NCBI GenBank assembly: GCA_022495005.1
Contig: JAGYXB010001578.1
Span: 372,001 to 436,000 of the forward strand
Length of the DNA: 64,000 nucleotides
Source of the DNA: Rhyacophila brunnea
Taxonomy: Eukaryota > Arthropoda > Insecta > Trichoptera > Rhyacophilidae
Direction: 5' to 3'
Below the pieces are notes generated by a model. It ran no database searches. It was not told the origin of the DNA and was given only the letters and a program-made list of their open reading frames with translations. Positions 1 through 12,927 of this stretch are shown in pieces. How positions within the stretch are numbered: position 1 is the first letter of the stretch; each line of letters opens with the position of its first letter. A program made the position numbers and the translations under genes.

Positions 1-2440
1 ATTAAACGATTTATGTGAATTATGTATGTACCACATAGTATAATATAATATTATGTTCTTATATTCGTATAAATAAATGATTTAATTATTAGTAAGAATT
101 TATATTTTATTTTATTTTAAAAGCATTCTAATGTCAAAACATTAGAACATATTCTCTTAATCAGCTGATATGAAATAGTTATGACTATTTTATTCTAAGA
201 TTACTATATATAAGATTATAAGGTTGCCAATAATTAAATGGAAATGGTTACATATTATGTACAAAGTCACTGAAAAATATAATTAAGTTTCTGTGTGCGT
301 TTAAAAGATTATTATATTTATTACAAACCTTTTCAATTGAAAGAATTTCATCTAAAAATGTTGTCCATTGAAACAGCCAGTGGTATCCATGTCAAATAAA
401 TAAATAAATAAAAACAAAACGAGTAGCACTAGAATGGTGTGAAAATAAAATAACAGCGTATGTTTGGTCAACTTTTTAAAGCACTTTTAATGAACAACAC
501 ACTTTTATGCAATCGAATTGCATAGCTTTGAATTAATAAATAATTCGTAATGTCGTTGGTTATTAAGAACTCGTTGAGATAAGACGGATTATGAAAAATG
601 CACAGATTACGCGGCTAATTAAATTTTCAGTTCGTCTAATCGTATTTTGTTATTTTTATTGAATAGGAGACATCAACGCGTGTCGTATTCCGAGGCTGAA
701 ACCCGCGACGTCAGACTACGCCGGAGCGTATCACAAAACTGAACTGGCTGCCATATTAAAAAGTTACTTTTACTCCGCAACTTGTGAATAAGTAGGCAAA
801 ACCACTGCCATTATAGATTTCTCAATCGAGTTTGCATCGCCGATTCGTACGACTAGCGGGCGCAACTTATACTACCGACATGTTCGATATGTAACTGTAA
901 TCGGCACTATAAATTCGATTATCTTAACGTAACGCACGTCTTTGGTAATGATGTCCAAATTTGTTTTGAGACCAACTCACCGTTTTGCATGTGTACGTAG
1001 AGGTAAATTGAGCTCTAGATAAAAAATTGTCAACATCCATTTTAACCTAAAAAATCAACTTAATGCTATCATTACCTTGAAGTTGAAATCATACCGTCTT
1101 TATAGTCGTAGGGCGAAGGCGCAGGTTTAATTCCGCGTCTGGTAAAAATGTTATATTTTCCGTTTGCGTTAGTTTTATCTAACGCAATGAACAAATGGAT
1201 CAAGTGCATGTCTTTCAGATTCAATGTGATAAGTATATTAATATAACATTCACTATGTGGGACCCCATATTGTCCAATAATTTGGAAAAACACTGGTTAT
1301 TGATCATTCGATATACATTCTAACTACCCATTGGATACATGCCATGGAAACAGATTTAATATATGTGCATACATCTAATTGTGAATTAATGATACTACTT
1401 CACCGTGGGTCCAGATTTATCATCTTTTACGTGATATTTCTATCTTTTTTTTTTTAAATTTCCACTACATTATACTGTCAGAATACATATTATTCCTATA
1501 TCATATATATGTGTGGTGTCTGCCGTCTACTTTATACATAATTATTATAAAACTAATTATTAAGACGTCAATTAAAGATAAGGATGACAAAATATAGCAA
1601 TAACTGTGGATTGATACCTTTGTTCGGATTCGATATTACGGATATCTAGTACTTATAGATATTTTTGTCTTGGGTGAACCTAAACAAAGTCTCGTGGAGA
1701 TGTTTTTCGATACTTTTCAATATGATATGTGCAAGTATCAATACCTTTCTACCGATAAAATACTAGTACTAACACGTTCTTTTGATATTACATCCGTAAG
1801 GACTTTTACAATAATTTTTAGTTAAAATAATTATGATTGAAGGTGTGAAAAGATACCTATCTATTTTAAAAGAAAAGAAAAACAATATTTTTTACAATAT
1901 ACTTATTTTTATTCCGACTACTTTCCTAACAGATTATTATGAATCATGGAAACGTGCTAACTAACATTATCCTAACATTCATTGATTTACTCAAACTACA
2001 CAATTCCACTAAGTAAATGTGTAGCAACAATACACGCATTTCACGAGTAAAGGCCACTTTTATTGATTATTTCATATATTAAGTACACATTCAAGAGAGG
2101 TTTTCATATAATATAACATATTTTTAAGAAATAAATACAGTCAAAGATCACATATTGCATATATTCTATGCAACTTGATATTTTTTTAAATTTACAACTT
2201 AAATCTTTAAAAACAATTAAAAATTCTCGACACAGCAGTAACGTCCAATATTTTGCGCTGCCAGGAAAATTAAAAAAATATAGGTATATGAATACCTAAT
2301 ATATATTATTATTATAAATATCTACTTATTTAAATGAATGCCATTTCTCTGCGAATGAAATTCATACATTAATTATTATTATCGTAAACTTTCTTTTCTT
2401 TGATTGAACATATTTAATTTTAAATATTCGTTCGAACATA
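1..2440. other. AT-rich spacer without recognised gene
   Basis: No reading frame here resembles a known protein. The DNA is strongly AT-rich with many short poly-A/T runs. The exception is about 661-870, which is clearly richer in G+C and CpG and contains a GACGTCA (CRE-like) word. It has no recognisable transposon ends, so it could be a remnant element or a regulatory patch. Nothing else stands out. Confidence 0.6.
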
Positions 2441-3436
2441 ACTCGACGGCCACCCACGGTTCGTTTTGGCCAGACCTCAGTGCGTTTCTCCGAAAGGGTT
2501 ACGTATCTGGGAGTAATTCTTGATGACAAGCTGTCTTTCGTTCACCATGCCAAGACGGCCGTCTCTAAGGCCAATTCGGCCTATCAGAGAATGGCCCGAA
2601 TGGCGGGCAGCAATTGGGGACTTAAGCCTAGAGCCCTTAAGGTTGCATACGGCGCAATTTTCATGGGAATTGCCGGTTACGCCTCCAGCATTTGGCATTC
2701 CCGAGTAAACTCCTTAACTCTCGTGAGACGCGCACTACTAAGCGGGCAGCGACTTGCGCTGATCTCGCTTACCAAAGCCTACCGCACAACTTCTACTGAC
2801 GCGCTTGCCGTACTCGCGGGGGTGCTACCCCTCGATCTGCACGTCCAAGTCAGAGGATCGATCACCCTCCTCTTGAGGGGGATCAGCACAACACTCGCCG
2901 GTGTCCATCTGACACCACCGCAGAGATCCGAGGACGTTCCTTACAGGAAGACTGTAAGTGACATTGTGTACAAGACCGCATTTGCGGCATGGCAGGCGAG
3001 GTGGACCGCCTCCCCCAAGGGGCGGCACACTTACCGTTTTTTTCCAGACGTATTCTGCAGGCACCAAACTAGAAGACTCCAACCTTCGCACTGGATTAGC
3101 CAGTTCCTCACCGGCCATGGCAACTTCGCCGCCAGACTCCACGAGTTTGGCTTGATAGTAGATGGGCCGGGTTGTACCTGCGGGCATGACCACCAAGATG
3201 TTGAACACATCCTCTGGGATTGCCCGCTTATGGAATTCGAACGAGCGGAGCTGTTTGCCAGGGTCCGTCCTCACACGGGCCCAATTGGTCATGGAGATCT
3301 GGTAGCAACCGAGGCCAACTTTGCGGCATTTGAGAAATTTGCAGTGTCGTATGGGGAGCGGGATAGTCCCGACTCTTCTGTAGACTCATCCATTTCAATT
3401 CGTGACACTCAGTATGCGGGTACACAAAGCGCTTAA
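2441..3436 (+). pseudogene. C-terminal part of R1-clade reverse transcriptase ORF (truncated)
   Basis: About 330 codons of uninterrupted frame encode the end of an R1-type ORF2. The protein starts in the last reverse transcriptase block (SVRFSERVTYLGVILDD, where YLGV is the conserved post-palm motif) and lacks the endonuclease and the YADD catalytic block. It continues through the thumb-like region to a C-terminal HWISQFLTGHG segment and a CCHC zinc knuckle, C-x-C-x8-H-x4-C in GCTCGHDHQDVEHILWDCP, at residues 232-248 counted from the GTG at 2480. That GTG is only an in-frame valine: the frame is open from 2408 and homology begins near 2441. There is no RNase H domain, as expected for R1. The lack of stops suggests a fairly recent insertion. 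The fragment is catalytically dead. Confidence 0.88.
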
Positions 3437-3660
3437 CGTCAGCGGACAGCAGAGCCAGTCCAAAAAACAAAAAAATTTCTTTCTTAACTTTCTTCTTTAA
3501 GCACTACGGTGCATGGTTGCAGCATCAGTCCCGTGCGGCTCCGTCTCGGGACGGAATGAGCACTTAAAATCACTTCTTTCAGACACGTTTAAAGCGTCAT
3601 AGAAAGCGGCCGTGCATATCCACGGTTGTGCATATATGACGGGTGGTGGTGGGCACTTTA
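2441..3660 (+). mobile_element. R1-clade non-LTR retrotransposon, 5'-truncated
   Basis: This is the 3' part of an R1-clade (non-LTR, target-primed) retrotransposon. It begins abruptly at about 2441, where base composition jumps from AT-rich to balanced, which is the usual sign of incomplete reverse transcription. An intact frame for the end of the polymerase ORF runs to 3436. The following 3' UTR (about 3437-3660) shares words with a second decayed copy at 59250-59717 and with the tail of the fragment at 22050-22575, for example the GACGGGTGGTGG-like end. No poly-A tail or target-site duplication could be fixed. The clade assignment rests on the C-terminal protein motifs. Confidence 0.85.
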
Positions 3661-4149
3661 AACTGTCGTATTGCCATATGCCAGATATCAAAACAAATAT
3701 CAGATTAAAACACTTATAAATGCATATTTTTAAAAATTTTTGTATCTAAAAGCATTTTCTTTAACTACTTTAACTACTTTTGATCATAATTCATTAAAAA
3801 ATAGTTTTGGACAAAATAACCTTTCTGTATCAACCGTACAATGAATTCACCACTGTTATATATACAGTGATATTGGTAAAATATATTTATTGTACTTTTT
3901 CAAACCTATTCATAGTGTATGTCCGACTATAATAACGAATTACGATGGTAGTGCTAGTTATTTTATACCTTTGAATGCAATGCAGTAACCTTCTCGGGGT
4001 AAATGAAGATTTCCTATTTAATATTTTATTCAAATTAATCAATGTATTATCATTTTTGACAAAAAGTTTACCATCTTGCATTTGGAGAATAAGCAACAAC
4101 ACTACGATTGAAATTTTCAGTTTTGTACCCCAGCCTGAATATAGTTATG
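3661..4149. other. AT-rich spacer, nothing recognised
   Basis: Plain AT-rich sequence between the R1 tail and the next MITE. The short open frames on both strands have no recognisable domain. Confidence 0.6.
4142..4149 (+). repeat. Target-site duplication of the 4150 MITE, left copy
   Basis: TAGTTATG, repeated exactly at 4601-4608 on the other side of the element. It fixes both ends of the insertion to the base. Confidence 0.9.
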
Positions 4150-4600
4150 CAGTGACGTCCCATGGGGGTAGGCAGATTGAGCGTCGCTTGGGGGCGGCAG
4201 TTACTTGAAGGGCGGCAAATCGAGATTTGGTATACTTATAGAAATAGCTAAAAATATTTTGTTTACATGTTGTACCTACCTACAATAATAGCTTTGTAAA
4301 AATGGTGTGGAAATAACAAATCTGTGTATTGCTAAATGGTACAAACCAAATGTGTCCGAAATATCAACCAAATACGACTTTGATGATTTGGGTAAGTGTC
4401 TAACTTAATTATATTTATTCGCTTTTTATATCTAAATTTAATTTTGTATGCTTTATTGGTGTATATTTTGTTAGTAATGTATCAATGCAACACATTTCTT
4501 AGATACTGGAGTCATGAAAGGGTGATAAAAATAATGTATAAAAAATGGGGCGGCTTTTTGGCGCTGCCCAGGGGCGGCATTTTGCCTAGGGACGTCACTG
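4150..4600. mobile_element. hAT-like MITE (CAGTGACGTCCC family), perfect 8-bp TSD
   Basis: A 451-bp non-autonomous DNA transposon. Its left end reads CAGTGACGTCCCATGGGGG and its right end, read inward on the other strand, CAGTGACGTCCCTAGG. It is bounded by the perfect 8-bp direct repeat TAGTTATG at 4142-4149 and 4601-4608. Eight-bp duplications and CA-starting ends are the hAT-superfamily signature. The interior is AT-rich with GGGGCGGCA blocks near each end and encodes no transposase. Relatives occur at 17445-17780, 38818-39185 and, more diverged, 40141-40624. Confidence 0.92.
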
Positions 4601-7346
4601 TAGTTATGGCTTTAATAGCTTTCATATAATGAGTGTGTATAGTTTCTCTATACATATATTAAGTATTTATAACATTAATAATAGTAACTACTTCAAAAGC
4701 TATAGTAGGCGTAATTTGGTATCCTTATCTTGATATAATTAATAGCCATGCTGTCATTGAATGATATTACTATCAAGTAGTTAACTATTTTATAAAATAT
4801 TATAGAGTTAGAGTTTCCTTCGTAAATATAAAGTAAAGATGTTTGATAATTTGAGAGTTTCAAGCAGAGAAAACGGTTAAACAAATTGTTGCCACATAAT
4901 GCCACAAGATAACAACATTCAAGTAATCTTAAAAAAAATATTTAGTTTTGACTTTTTAAAAGTTTTTTTAAGACATAATTGTGGAGATCGCTTGTTTTGC
5001 AAAATTGGCGTCTCATGTACTTGCGGATTAAATAATATTTGCACGCTATAAGTTTCTCTGCATAAACTGCATACGGGTTTTGATTGTAATTTGTAGCTAT
5101 TTATATTAGTTAATCACTATTAACAAAGTGATGTGCATAAGTTTCATCGCACGTTTTCTTGTAAAATACTTGAGAGACATCGCGAATTTTAATATCTACC
5201 CATTAACTATAATATATAAATACGCAAAAGAGATAAAAGATTATTAGTTATTATCAATAAAATTAGTAAGCTTGTTATTAAAATATAATTATACACCAAG
5301 GTGCAATTTAACCATCATGGAGTAGATGATAGTATGCTCAGCAACTGATGGATGGGTCATAGTTTGTGTATTGCATAATATTGTACTTGATATATTTGTA
5401 TATTTGTAAACATGGCATATAAATTTAACACCATACTGTGCAGATTTATATGCTTTATTGTGAATCAGAAATTGAGATTTGTCTTTTTTTGTAGATAGCG
5501 AAAATAATCAAAAATTATATTGTTTTGACTCGTTGGAATGACCTACCGACTAGCTTTCAATAACCAATTAAATTAGTAATATTATTGGTAGCTCGATTTA
5601 AATGTCAAAAAGAGTAACCATTATGTTAACGTCATTCGAAAACATCTTTAATACATGGGTATTAGGAATTACCTATTTGCAATTGGGGCATATTATTTAT
5701 ATCTGTGTGCGAAAGAAAAAGGGAGACATGTTTAATTCACTACTTTACTGGAGAGACAAAAGAGTATTGAGTTTTAAGTCCTTTCGTATGTAAATTTAGG
5801 TTTCTGGCATATTCAACTAGTTTTTAAATTATTTAGACTCATCTCTATTTTCCGCTCACAAATATATCGGTACCATTGTGGCTATAGCACTCATTCAGGA
5901 TGAGATATAATTGAATTGTATTCGGTTGAAAATTAAATGTAGTTTTTTCTAATAAATATATTTCTGATGCCATGTATGTATTTTCGAAAAATGTATGTCT
6001 AAAAAAAGTTATCTTGGGAAAAATAAAATGGTTTGATAAATGTACTACGTATTTAAATATTGAACGCTTCATATACTTAAATCGTGTATATGTATATGAA
6101 GTCGTGAATAAAATATAATTAACATTTAAAAATAACAGATTTCATTAAGTTGAATTAGGTACGGTATGTGCTTGCGTAGATTTGATTATGTAGGTTTCTA
6201 CTTATTTCAGTTTAGCCATGCGTTGGTTTAATTGATTTAACTATGTAATATTTATTTTAATAGCTGATTTATATCATTTATATTTATTTTCAAAAGATAT
6301 AATCAATCGTAATTTATAACGATTTTTCTAAATACTGAGGAAATCACGCCGAGTTAGTCATATTATATTTTAGCCACTAGGTTTTGAACTTTGTTGCTAT
6401 GATGTCGCCATGCATAAAAATTCTGCGAAGTTAGTGACCTTTGCTATAGATATACATTCCGGATATTACGTAGACCAGGATATTGGAGTAATATTATATA
6501 TTCTAGTTAATTGGTCATTGTTACGTTTAAAAATCCTGTTGCCGATATGTCACACCTTGAGTATTTATATCCAACCAGTGTTGCTATCTTTTTATGCGTG
6601 TTAAATAATATATATATACATATTAGGAATAAACATATTCGTAACATTTTTCGTATTTAATCCTTCAAAACTATAGTACTTTCGTGTGTTTAACGTAAAA
6701 TTATAGTATTGTACTATAATTATAAGAGTACAGTTGACAACATGTATCCGATAATGATTTCATTAAATTTATACAATTATTTTTAATATGTTAATTGATT
6801 AGGTACATATTTACGTCGGTGCACAACTTTTTCAGTAATATAGTAATTAATTATATATCTACTATCGTGCCTATATAATATATTATGTAAAACCATATGT
6901 TTGACAGTTTCTGCAAAGTGGTAGTAAAGGTTACAAATAATGGAATATTGACGTGTCATGTGGGAAATACATTATTTTGAAAAACCTCTGAAATATACCC
7001 ATCACAGAAAATATTTTTGACAGAGAGTGGGGATTCGAAATCACATTATTTACTGTACAGGTAGGTGCTCTTATCTGATCTATGAATGATAAAAATAATT
7101 TCTCATAACTATGCTATTTGATGTATTTCTAATTCGGACAAAGAAATGCTACATGACGTATAATAACCGGCGCCAGTAGTTCTCAAAAAATGAATTAAAA
7201 ATTCAATCTATCTAACTTTTTAATATATTATGTTTTCCCCCAAAGGGTATAATTCTAAGGTTTTCAAAAATAAATCAATGATAAGAATTTAATATTGTGT
7301 AAAATACAGCATTTAATACTTGATTAATTGTTGAAAGCAAGTATCA
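4601..7346. other. AT-rich spacer, nothing firmly recognised
   Basis: No gene-like frame with a known domain. About 7010-7080 holds a weak tRNA-like stretch on the minus strand (GATTTCGAATCCCC, resembling a pol III B box), which may be a badly decayed SINE head but is too short to call. Confidence 0.55.
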
Positions 7347-7415
7347 TCATGAATGAGCGCGACAACTCGGAGTGGGTCGTGGCTTCCAACAACTTACTCT
7401 CGCCACCTGTCCTTA
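7347..7415 (-). mobile_element. RTE-clade 3'-end scrap
   Basis: Read on the minus strand, this stretch resembles the last 70 bases of the RTE fragment at 14835-15313. The two share a GGTGG/GATGG-GAG run, a TTGGA-GCCA-GACC run, GTTGTCGCGC and then a short run of GATGAT triplets. It is therefore an extremely 5'-truncated insertion of the same family. Only the element's 3' end is present and it encodes nothing complete. Confidence 0.6.
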
Positions 7416-9589
7416 TATATATATTTTATAGTAATCGGTACCCTAAGTTAAAAACGATATATTTATATAAATAATTTATACAGTCAATTTGGAAAACTTT
7501 GTTTGTTAGGGACATATTAGGTTCTTATTTGTATTTTTAATTACGTATCAGTATTATAAATTAATTTACAATTGTTAATATACATTGAATTATAATTTTT
7601 ATTATATTATTATTATGTGCATGGGTAAAAATAAAAAAAATAGATTAAAGTAACCCGAATTTGAAGTGACATAATATTCTTTGTTAATTCTATAAGTTTT
7701 GAAATGTTGATAATTACAGTTGTTTTAGGTTACACAGCCGAAACTGGAAAACTTGCCGGTATTGATTGGGTTAAGAATCATAATATTATATCGTTAGTAG
7801 TTAGGTGAATACAAAAAAAATACAAAAAAAATACAAAATAATAAATCCGTTTAGATGTTCAGCGAGCGAGAGTTGGTTACAAAAATACTCACTACGCCAC
7901 TGTCCTGCACACGGAATAAACGGACCTCGCTTGGACATAATATTATACTGGCTGAGATGTATTATGTATATAGTTTTTAAATAATATGGTCTCATATTTA
8001 TTGTTTATTAATGTGATATATTTAAGTCAAGTCCCAAGTTAATATATATTCAATCTAAAATAATTCATAACATAATTATTCAATTTCGAAAAAATCTAAA
8101 ATAAAATTGGGTTCCTAGTTAATTAGTAAAAGAGGATACATTTATAATTTAATATTTTATTAACACAAAATACCATTTATTATTGACATGTTATAAAATA
8201 TTTTAGATGTCAAAAAATGTGTAAGATATTTAAAACCCTTCATGTAGAATCTTATAGATACGTCATTGAAAGAATGTCGGTGTTCGCACAAAACCAACAA
8301 CATGATCAAAATATTCAACATAATTTAGGCTCAACAATTAAAAAATATTTGAGTATAAACTTATTGCCAACTAGGATTTCCAAACTGTTTTGATAAATAT
8401 TTTTTGTCGTAATATTAATAAAATTATTTAGTCATACTTTGCAGGACAACTGGAAACTATTATAGTGCATTTTACATCTTTATATGGTGTTGTATCCAGT
8501 TTTCTATATATTAGTGTAGACATCAGTTTTATCATGGGAAGTATACAATATATTTTTAAATAATACTACAACAAATTTGGATTTCACACAACAGTTGTTA
8601 TACTAAATGATAATATATTTATAGCGTGTTAGAGAGGGTGTAGGTTGCATTTTATTTATAAATCATTTGATAAGGGTATAACCATGAAATAATTTATATT
8701 ATTATTATATTATTAATTTAAATATATTAATAATCGTTAAATATTAATAATAAAATTTTTCGTAAAATATTGTGTGTACTTCAAATATGTAGGTATATCT
8801 AATATGCCATCAATTTTACCTCAGGCACCAATCATTTATCATAATTGTGATATGCGTTAGCTTAAAAAATTACCTATTGACCCCAATGGATAAAAATTGA
8901 TAAATGACAGGTAATAAATTAAAAATAAAAGTCGCAAAAAATGATCAAACATTATTTACGCATAAAATTAACAACGATTTTTTTTATATATCCTTATTTT
9001 GTTGCAAATACCTTGATTATTGATAAATATATATATATTTTTTACACGCACTGTAGTAGAGGTATAAGGAATTATTTTTTGATATGATTAGAATATCCAT
9101 TGCCACTTTATATGTAAGTAAGCGAATAACAGAAATTACTTATATACATATATATATTATATGTATACAATTAATAGATTGTTATATTCACGGCAAGTGA
9201 TTATTGATATAAAATAAAATAACATGATATAATTTAGCCAGTTGAAGATAAAATCAAAATGGTTTCCGCTTCTGTTTAACGCCTTTCAATAATTTTATCG
9301 TAAAAAAGAATCAGATTTGCTCGCTGCTTGTTCCATTATAACTATCGTTATATTATATTACAATACTGTTTTTTGAATATTTAATTTTAGTATTTTTTCT
9401 TAAAGTAGTTTAACTATACTGTTGTAAGTGAGTAGATTTTGTTTACATACAATACTACATTCTTCTACGCAATGAAATTTTTTTCTTCTTCCGACAATCT
9501 CTGTTGCCATCCAGCCTTCCTAAATCCGTAGATATGCCGTATTCATTCTGTGAATGGTATTTAGCAACCTTTATACCACCAAAAATGTA
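7416..9589. other. AT-rich spacer with one orphan transposon end
   Basis: No gene recognised. At 7857-7902 the minus strand starts CAGTGGCGTAGTGAG, the typical outermost sequence of a hAT-like element whose interior would lie to the left. I could not find a matching opposite end, so it is probably a decayed or solo terminus. Confidence 0.5.
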
Positions 9590-10214
9590 ACAAAGACGAA
9601 CGTCATTTTCAACTGCTTTGCAGACAAAAAAATCTCATCTATGGCACTCAGCTCGAACAAGTGAAAAACTACTTCTATCTAGGACAACAAGTTAGTGTCT
9701 ATTGGTGGATGTGTATTTGATGTAATTATTCGCAGAGTAAAGCTGGGCTGGAGTGCTTTTGACCGCCTGAATAATGTCTTCAAAAATGACTTCCCATTGT
9801 GCCTAAAGCGCAAAGTGTTCAACCAGTGTGTGCTTTCCGTAATCACATAATATTCGTGTGAAACATGATCCCTAAAAGAAAGAAAAATCCAGAAACTGTC
9901 GCGTAGCTGTAGGAGTAGCACATCGTGGTAAAGAGAAGTGCATGATGGGCATACCGCGAAAGGACAAAAAGATTGGATGGAATGATTGGATAATAAAACA
10001 GACAATGGTTTTCGATGTAATAGAGTTCGCTAAAAACCTCACATGGAAATGGGCTATAAACATAGCTCAAAGAAGTCGACAGTGGCTCGACAAATCTAGT
10101 CACGTTCGATTGATATAGTTAAGTTCTGCGGAAGTACGTGGCAACGCAAATAAGTGGAATCAGCTTGGAGAGGCCTTCATCCAGCAGTAGATAGATTCAG
10201 GCTGATGATGATGG
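9590..10214 (+). mobile_element. RTE-clade retrotransposon, decayed 3' third
   Basis: Translations in shifting frames give a run of RTE reverse transcriptase C-terminal words: a KTNVIFN-like block, then a QLEQVKNYFYLGQQVS-like block around 9645-9700. These are followed by RRVKLGWSAFDRLNNVFK, LCLKRKVFNQCVL, a CMMGI-like box and finally GEAFIQQ with the stop. The sequence ends in a GATGATGATG tail, characteristic of a common arthropod RTE lineage. Many stops and frame changes show long decay. Only the region after the catalytic palm is present. A minus-strand fragment of another RTE family begins about 20 bases downstream. Confidence 0.8.
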
Positions 10215-10231
10215 TGATACCGGCAAAATCT

Positions 10232-10497
10232 GGTTGGGTTGTAGAAAAAGCAGATCTGGTGAGTCCGAGCCAGGCTTAACGTCGTTTTTTCACAATGGGT
10301 TGCTTGATCCACTTTCTTATCTCCTCATTACTTTTGAAGCCATCCACCGCATACTCAGTTTCTCAAGCATCTGTTTTCAAAGCTCAGTATACGGTTGTTC
10401 TAATCAGTCGTGAGGTACATGGGTTTCATGATTCGTTACCATAAATCAGGACCATCGGAATAAAAGAGTCGAATAAGCGATATTTGGCTTAAAGTAC
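10232..10497 (-). mobile_element. RTE-clade fragment, same family as the 34.5-38.0 kb element
   Basis: This segment matches 34780-35090 over most of its length in the same orientation. Shared landmarks are TCTTATCTCCTC, CATCTGTTTTC, AAGCTCAGTATACGGTTG, CATGATTCG and the GTCGAATA block. It corresponds to the C-terminal ILSFENRCLRRILG region and its upstream neighbour in the reverse transcriptase ORF. It is an internal scrap with neither element end. It lies tail to tail with the preceding plus-strand RTE fragment. Confidence 0.78.
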
Positions 10498-12927
10498 AAC
10501 CGTGGGTTAGCTAATAGGTTTATTTAATTAAGTGTACTGAATAAATTATAATTGTTAAAATACTAATGCATATTTTAAATGATGTTATAATATACATTAA
10601 TTTACACAACGTTCTTCTTCGTTTTCGCCTCTCTTAGTGTAACTGATTTTAACTCTTTTCAAATGTCCATGGTGTATCTTTCAAGCGATTCATAATTATA
10701 TTCCATCGTCTGCATAGCTAAATACATTAAGAGTCTCATAACATCCTTACTTAGTCGAAATATTGACTAGCCTATCTACCTTTTCTGCATCAATCAACGA
10801 TGTTTACGTTGACGATGAGTCCTTGCCAAATAATAGTTTCCCCTTCTGACTGTGTGACCAAATAACTATAAAACTCTCCTTAGAAATATTTTAAAGAACC
10901 ATTCCTTCAAATTATTTTTTTCCTCTTTTATATCGATGGTATTTTAGCATGCGCTTCCAAAGAGACGTTCTGGTTATGTCAATTTTACATCTTTCTTTAT
11001 GGTTTATTCGTTTATGTCTCGATTCTACAAAGGAAGTTGGAGAAAACAAAAGTCTTGAATAAGCCAATTTTGGTTGATTTTGTTATAATACTGATTTCTA
11101 TATTTTATATATCATACGTTACATATTCCGAATTATATTTCGTATGATTGTGTTATATTAATAATAATGATATTTTTATCTTATTAACATTGGGTATTTT
11201 TTAAAGTTTCAGTTATTTTTATTAGAGTGTATGCGAAATGGACACTGAACTTATAATAACAATCTAAGAGTACAGAGGCTATGATATTAATACGTAGAAA
11301 ATACGTTGTTTTACTTTGTTGTAATCATTTAAAATAAGATTGATTTTAGACGCAGAAGAAATTGAAAAATTCCATAATAGTAACTAACAATTATTAATGA
11401 AAGAGGCTGAACATAATCAAAAATACAATGACAGTGTAGATCTGAATAAAATTATTTAACACTAGCCGGTGCTTAATAGATTAGGCGTTCAGTTCTTTAT
11501 CAGGCAAAGGCGCCCCGTAGCTTGAAAGTCTACATACTCGAATCAGATAATAAATAATTATTATCAATGACTTGTTTCACAACAGTGAACGACCACGCCC
11601 CGCCTTCTAGTTGGCCTTCACTAACCAGTAATGTCCGTCTCATTGTCATTCGTGACATACAAAAAAAAAATCGGAAAACCATTATATGTAGGTAATAATA
11701 TAATAGATACACAATAAAGTAATATACCTACTGCTCCATTTGATCTGACCCATTGACCCTAAGAGATTTAAGACGATATACGCCTTTATATCAATCAGTG
11801 AGACATTTTTATAGGACTACTTATTATTGTATTAATGTTATGTTTTTGATTTGACTGAAGGTACTGCTAATATACAATAATATGTCATATGACATACTTG
11901 TTCTAATTTGCTTTCTATTATAAAAATGATATACAATTCAGATTAAAGTGACATTTTAGTTTTGGTTTTGATTGAAATTAATAATCGAATAATCTGATTT
12001 TATTCGCTATTTAAAATGTATTTACTTATTTATTATTGCATAATAAACGTTTGTTAAATTTTAACTAGAGCACTTACTAGTGACTATGACTTTCTAAAAC
12101 TTATCAAATATGACAGTAAAATAGGTATTTTTTTTTTAAATGGGGTTAACAATACTATTAACGAACCTCTCCATATTACCAAATAAACGAATTTTATTTG
12201 GTAACGTTATTGCGTTAATACGAAAATCTGGAGTTGTCATATTTTACATAAACGAGTCTTGATAAAAAAAACCTAAAAACTTACGTAAATATATAGATAG
12301 ATAATATTATAATCTAATTTTTCTTTAAGAAAAAAAATATTGTAATTAATTTAAATAAAACACAATGCATAGTACTAATTCAACTTTTTTATGATAAAAG
12401 TGCATTCCAATATGAATTAACAGTTAACACAGTAAAATAATCAATATATTTTGTTTTATATAAAATTAATACAATGCATTTTCATCACGAATTGACAGTT
12501 AATACCATATAAGAAAATATACATAATAATATGTTATATTATGTGAGTATTTTATTGAAAAGAAAAAATATGAAAAAAACAAAACACAGTAATACGCACA
12601 TTTGCATATTTCATTATTATCATAACCAGCTAAGGTCGGTCTATTGATCACTTTTCAATTTTTGCGTTTTTAAAAGTCCTAACTTCATTCATCTGTCACG
12701 TATGTCTATCAAAATTAATTAATTACTCACTTTAATATCTTTTATATTTACAATTAAATGAACACATCCATATTATAAGCATATTTTAGCCGGGATTACA
12801 TTCATCATTCATTCACAAACTAATCTATTTGGCTCCATAACAAAGGATCTCAAGATAGAAAGGAGTATTATGAAATTGTATAGCAATGTGCTTAGTTTAT
12901 ACTAAGTTGCATAACAATGATATAGTA
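10498..12927. other. AT-rich spacer, nothing recognised
   Basis: No reading frame with a recognisable domain. The patch at about 11460-11650 is somewhat richer in G+C (AAGGCGCCCCGTAGC and a CCACGCCCCGCC stretch) but lacks repeats or ends that would identify it. Confidence 0.55.

Noticed and set aside
2825..3292. 155-codon minus-strand frame
   Set aside because: It is antisense to the intact R1-clade frame at 2441-3436 and has no domain.
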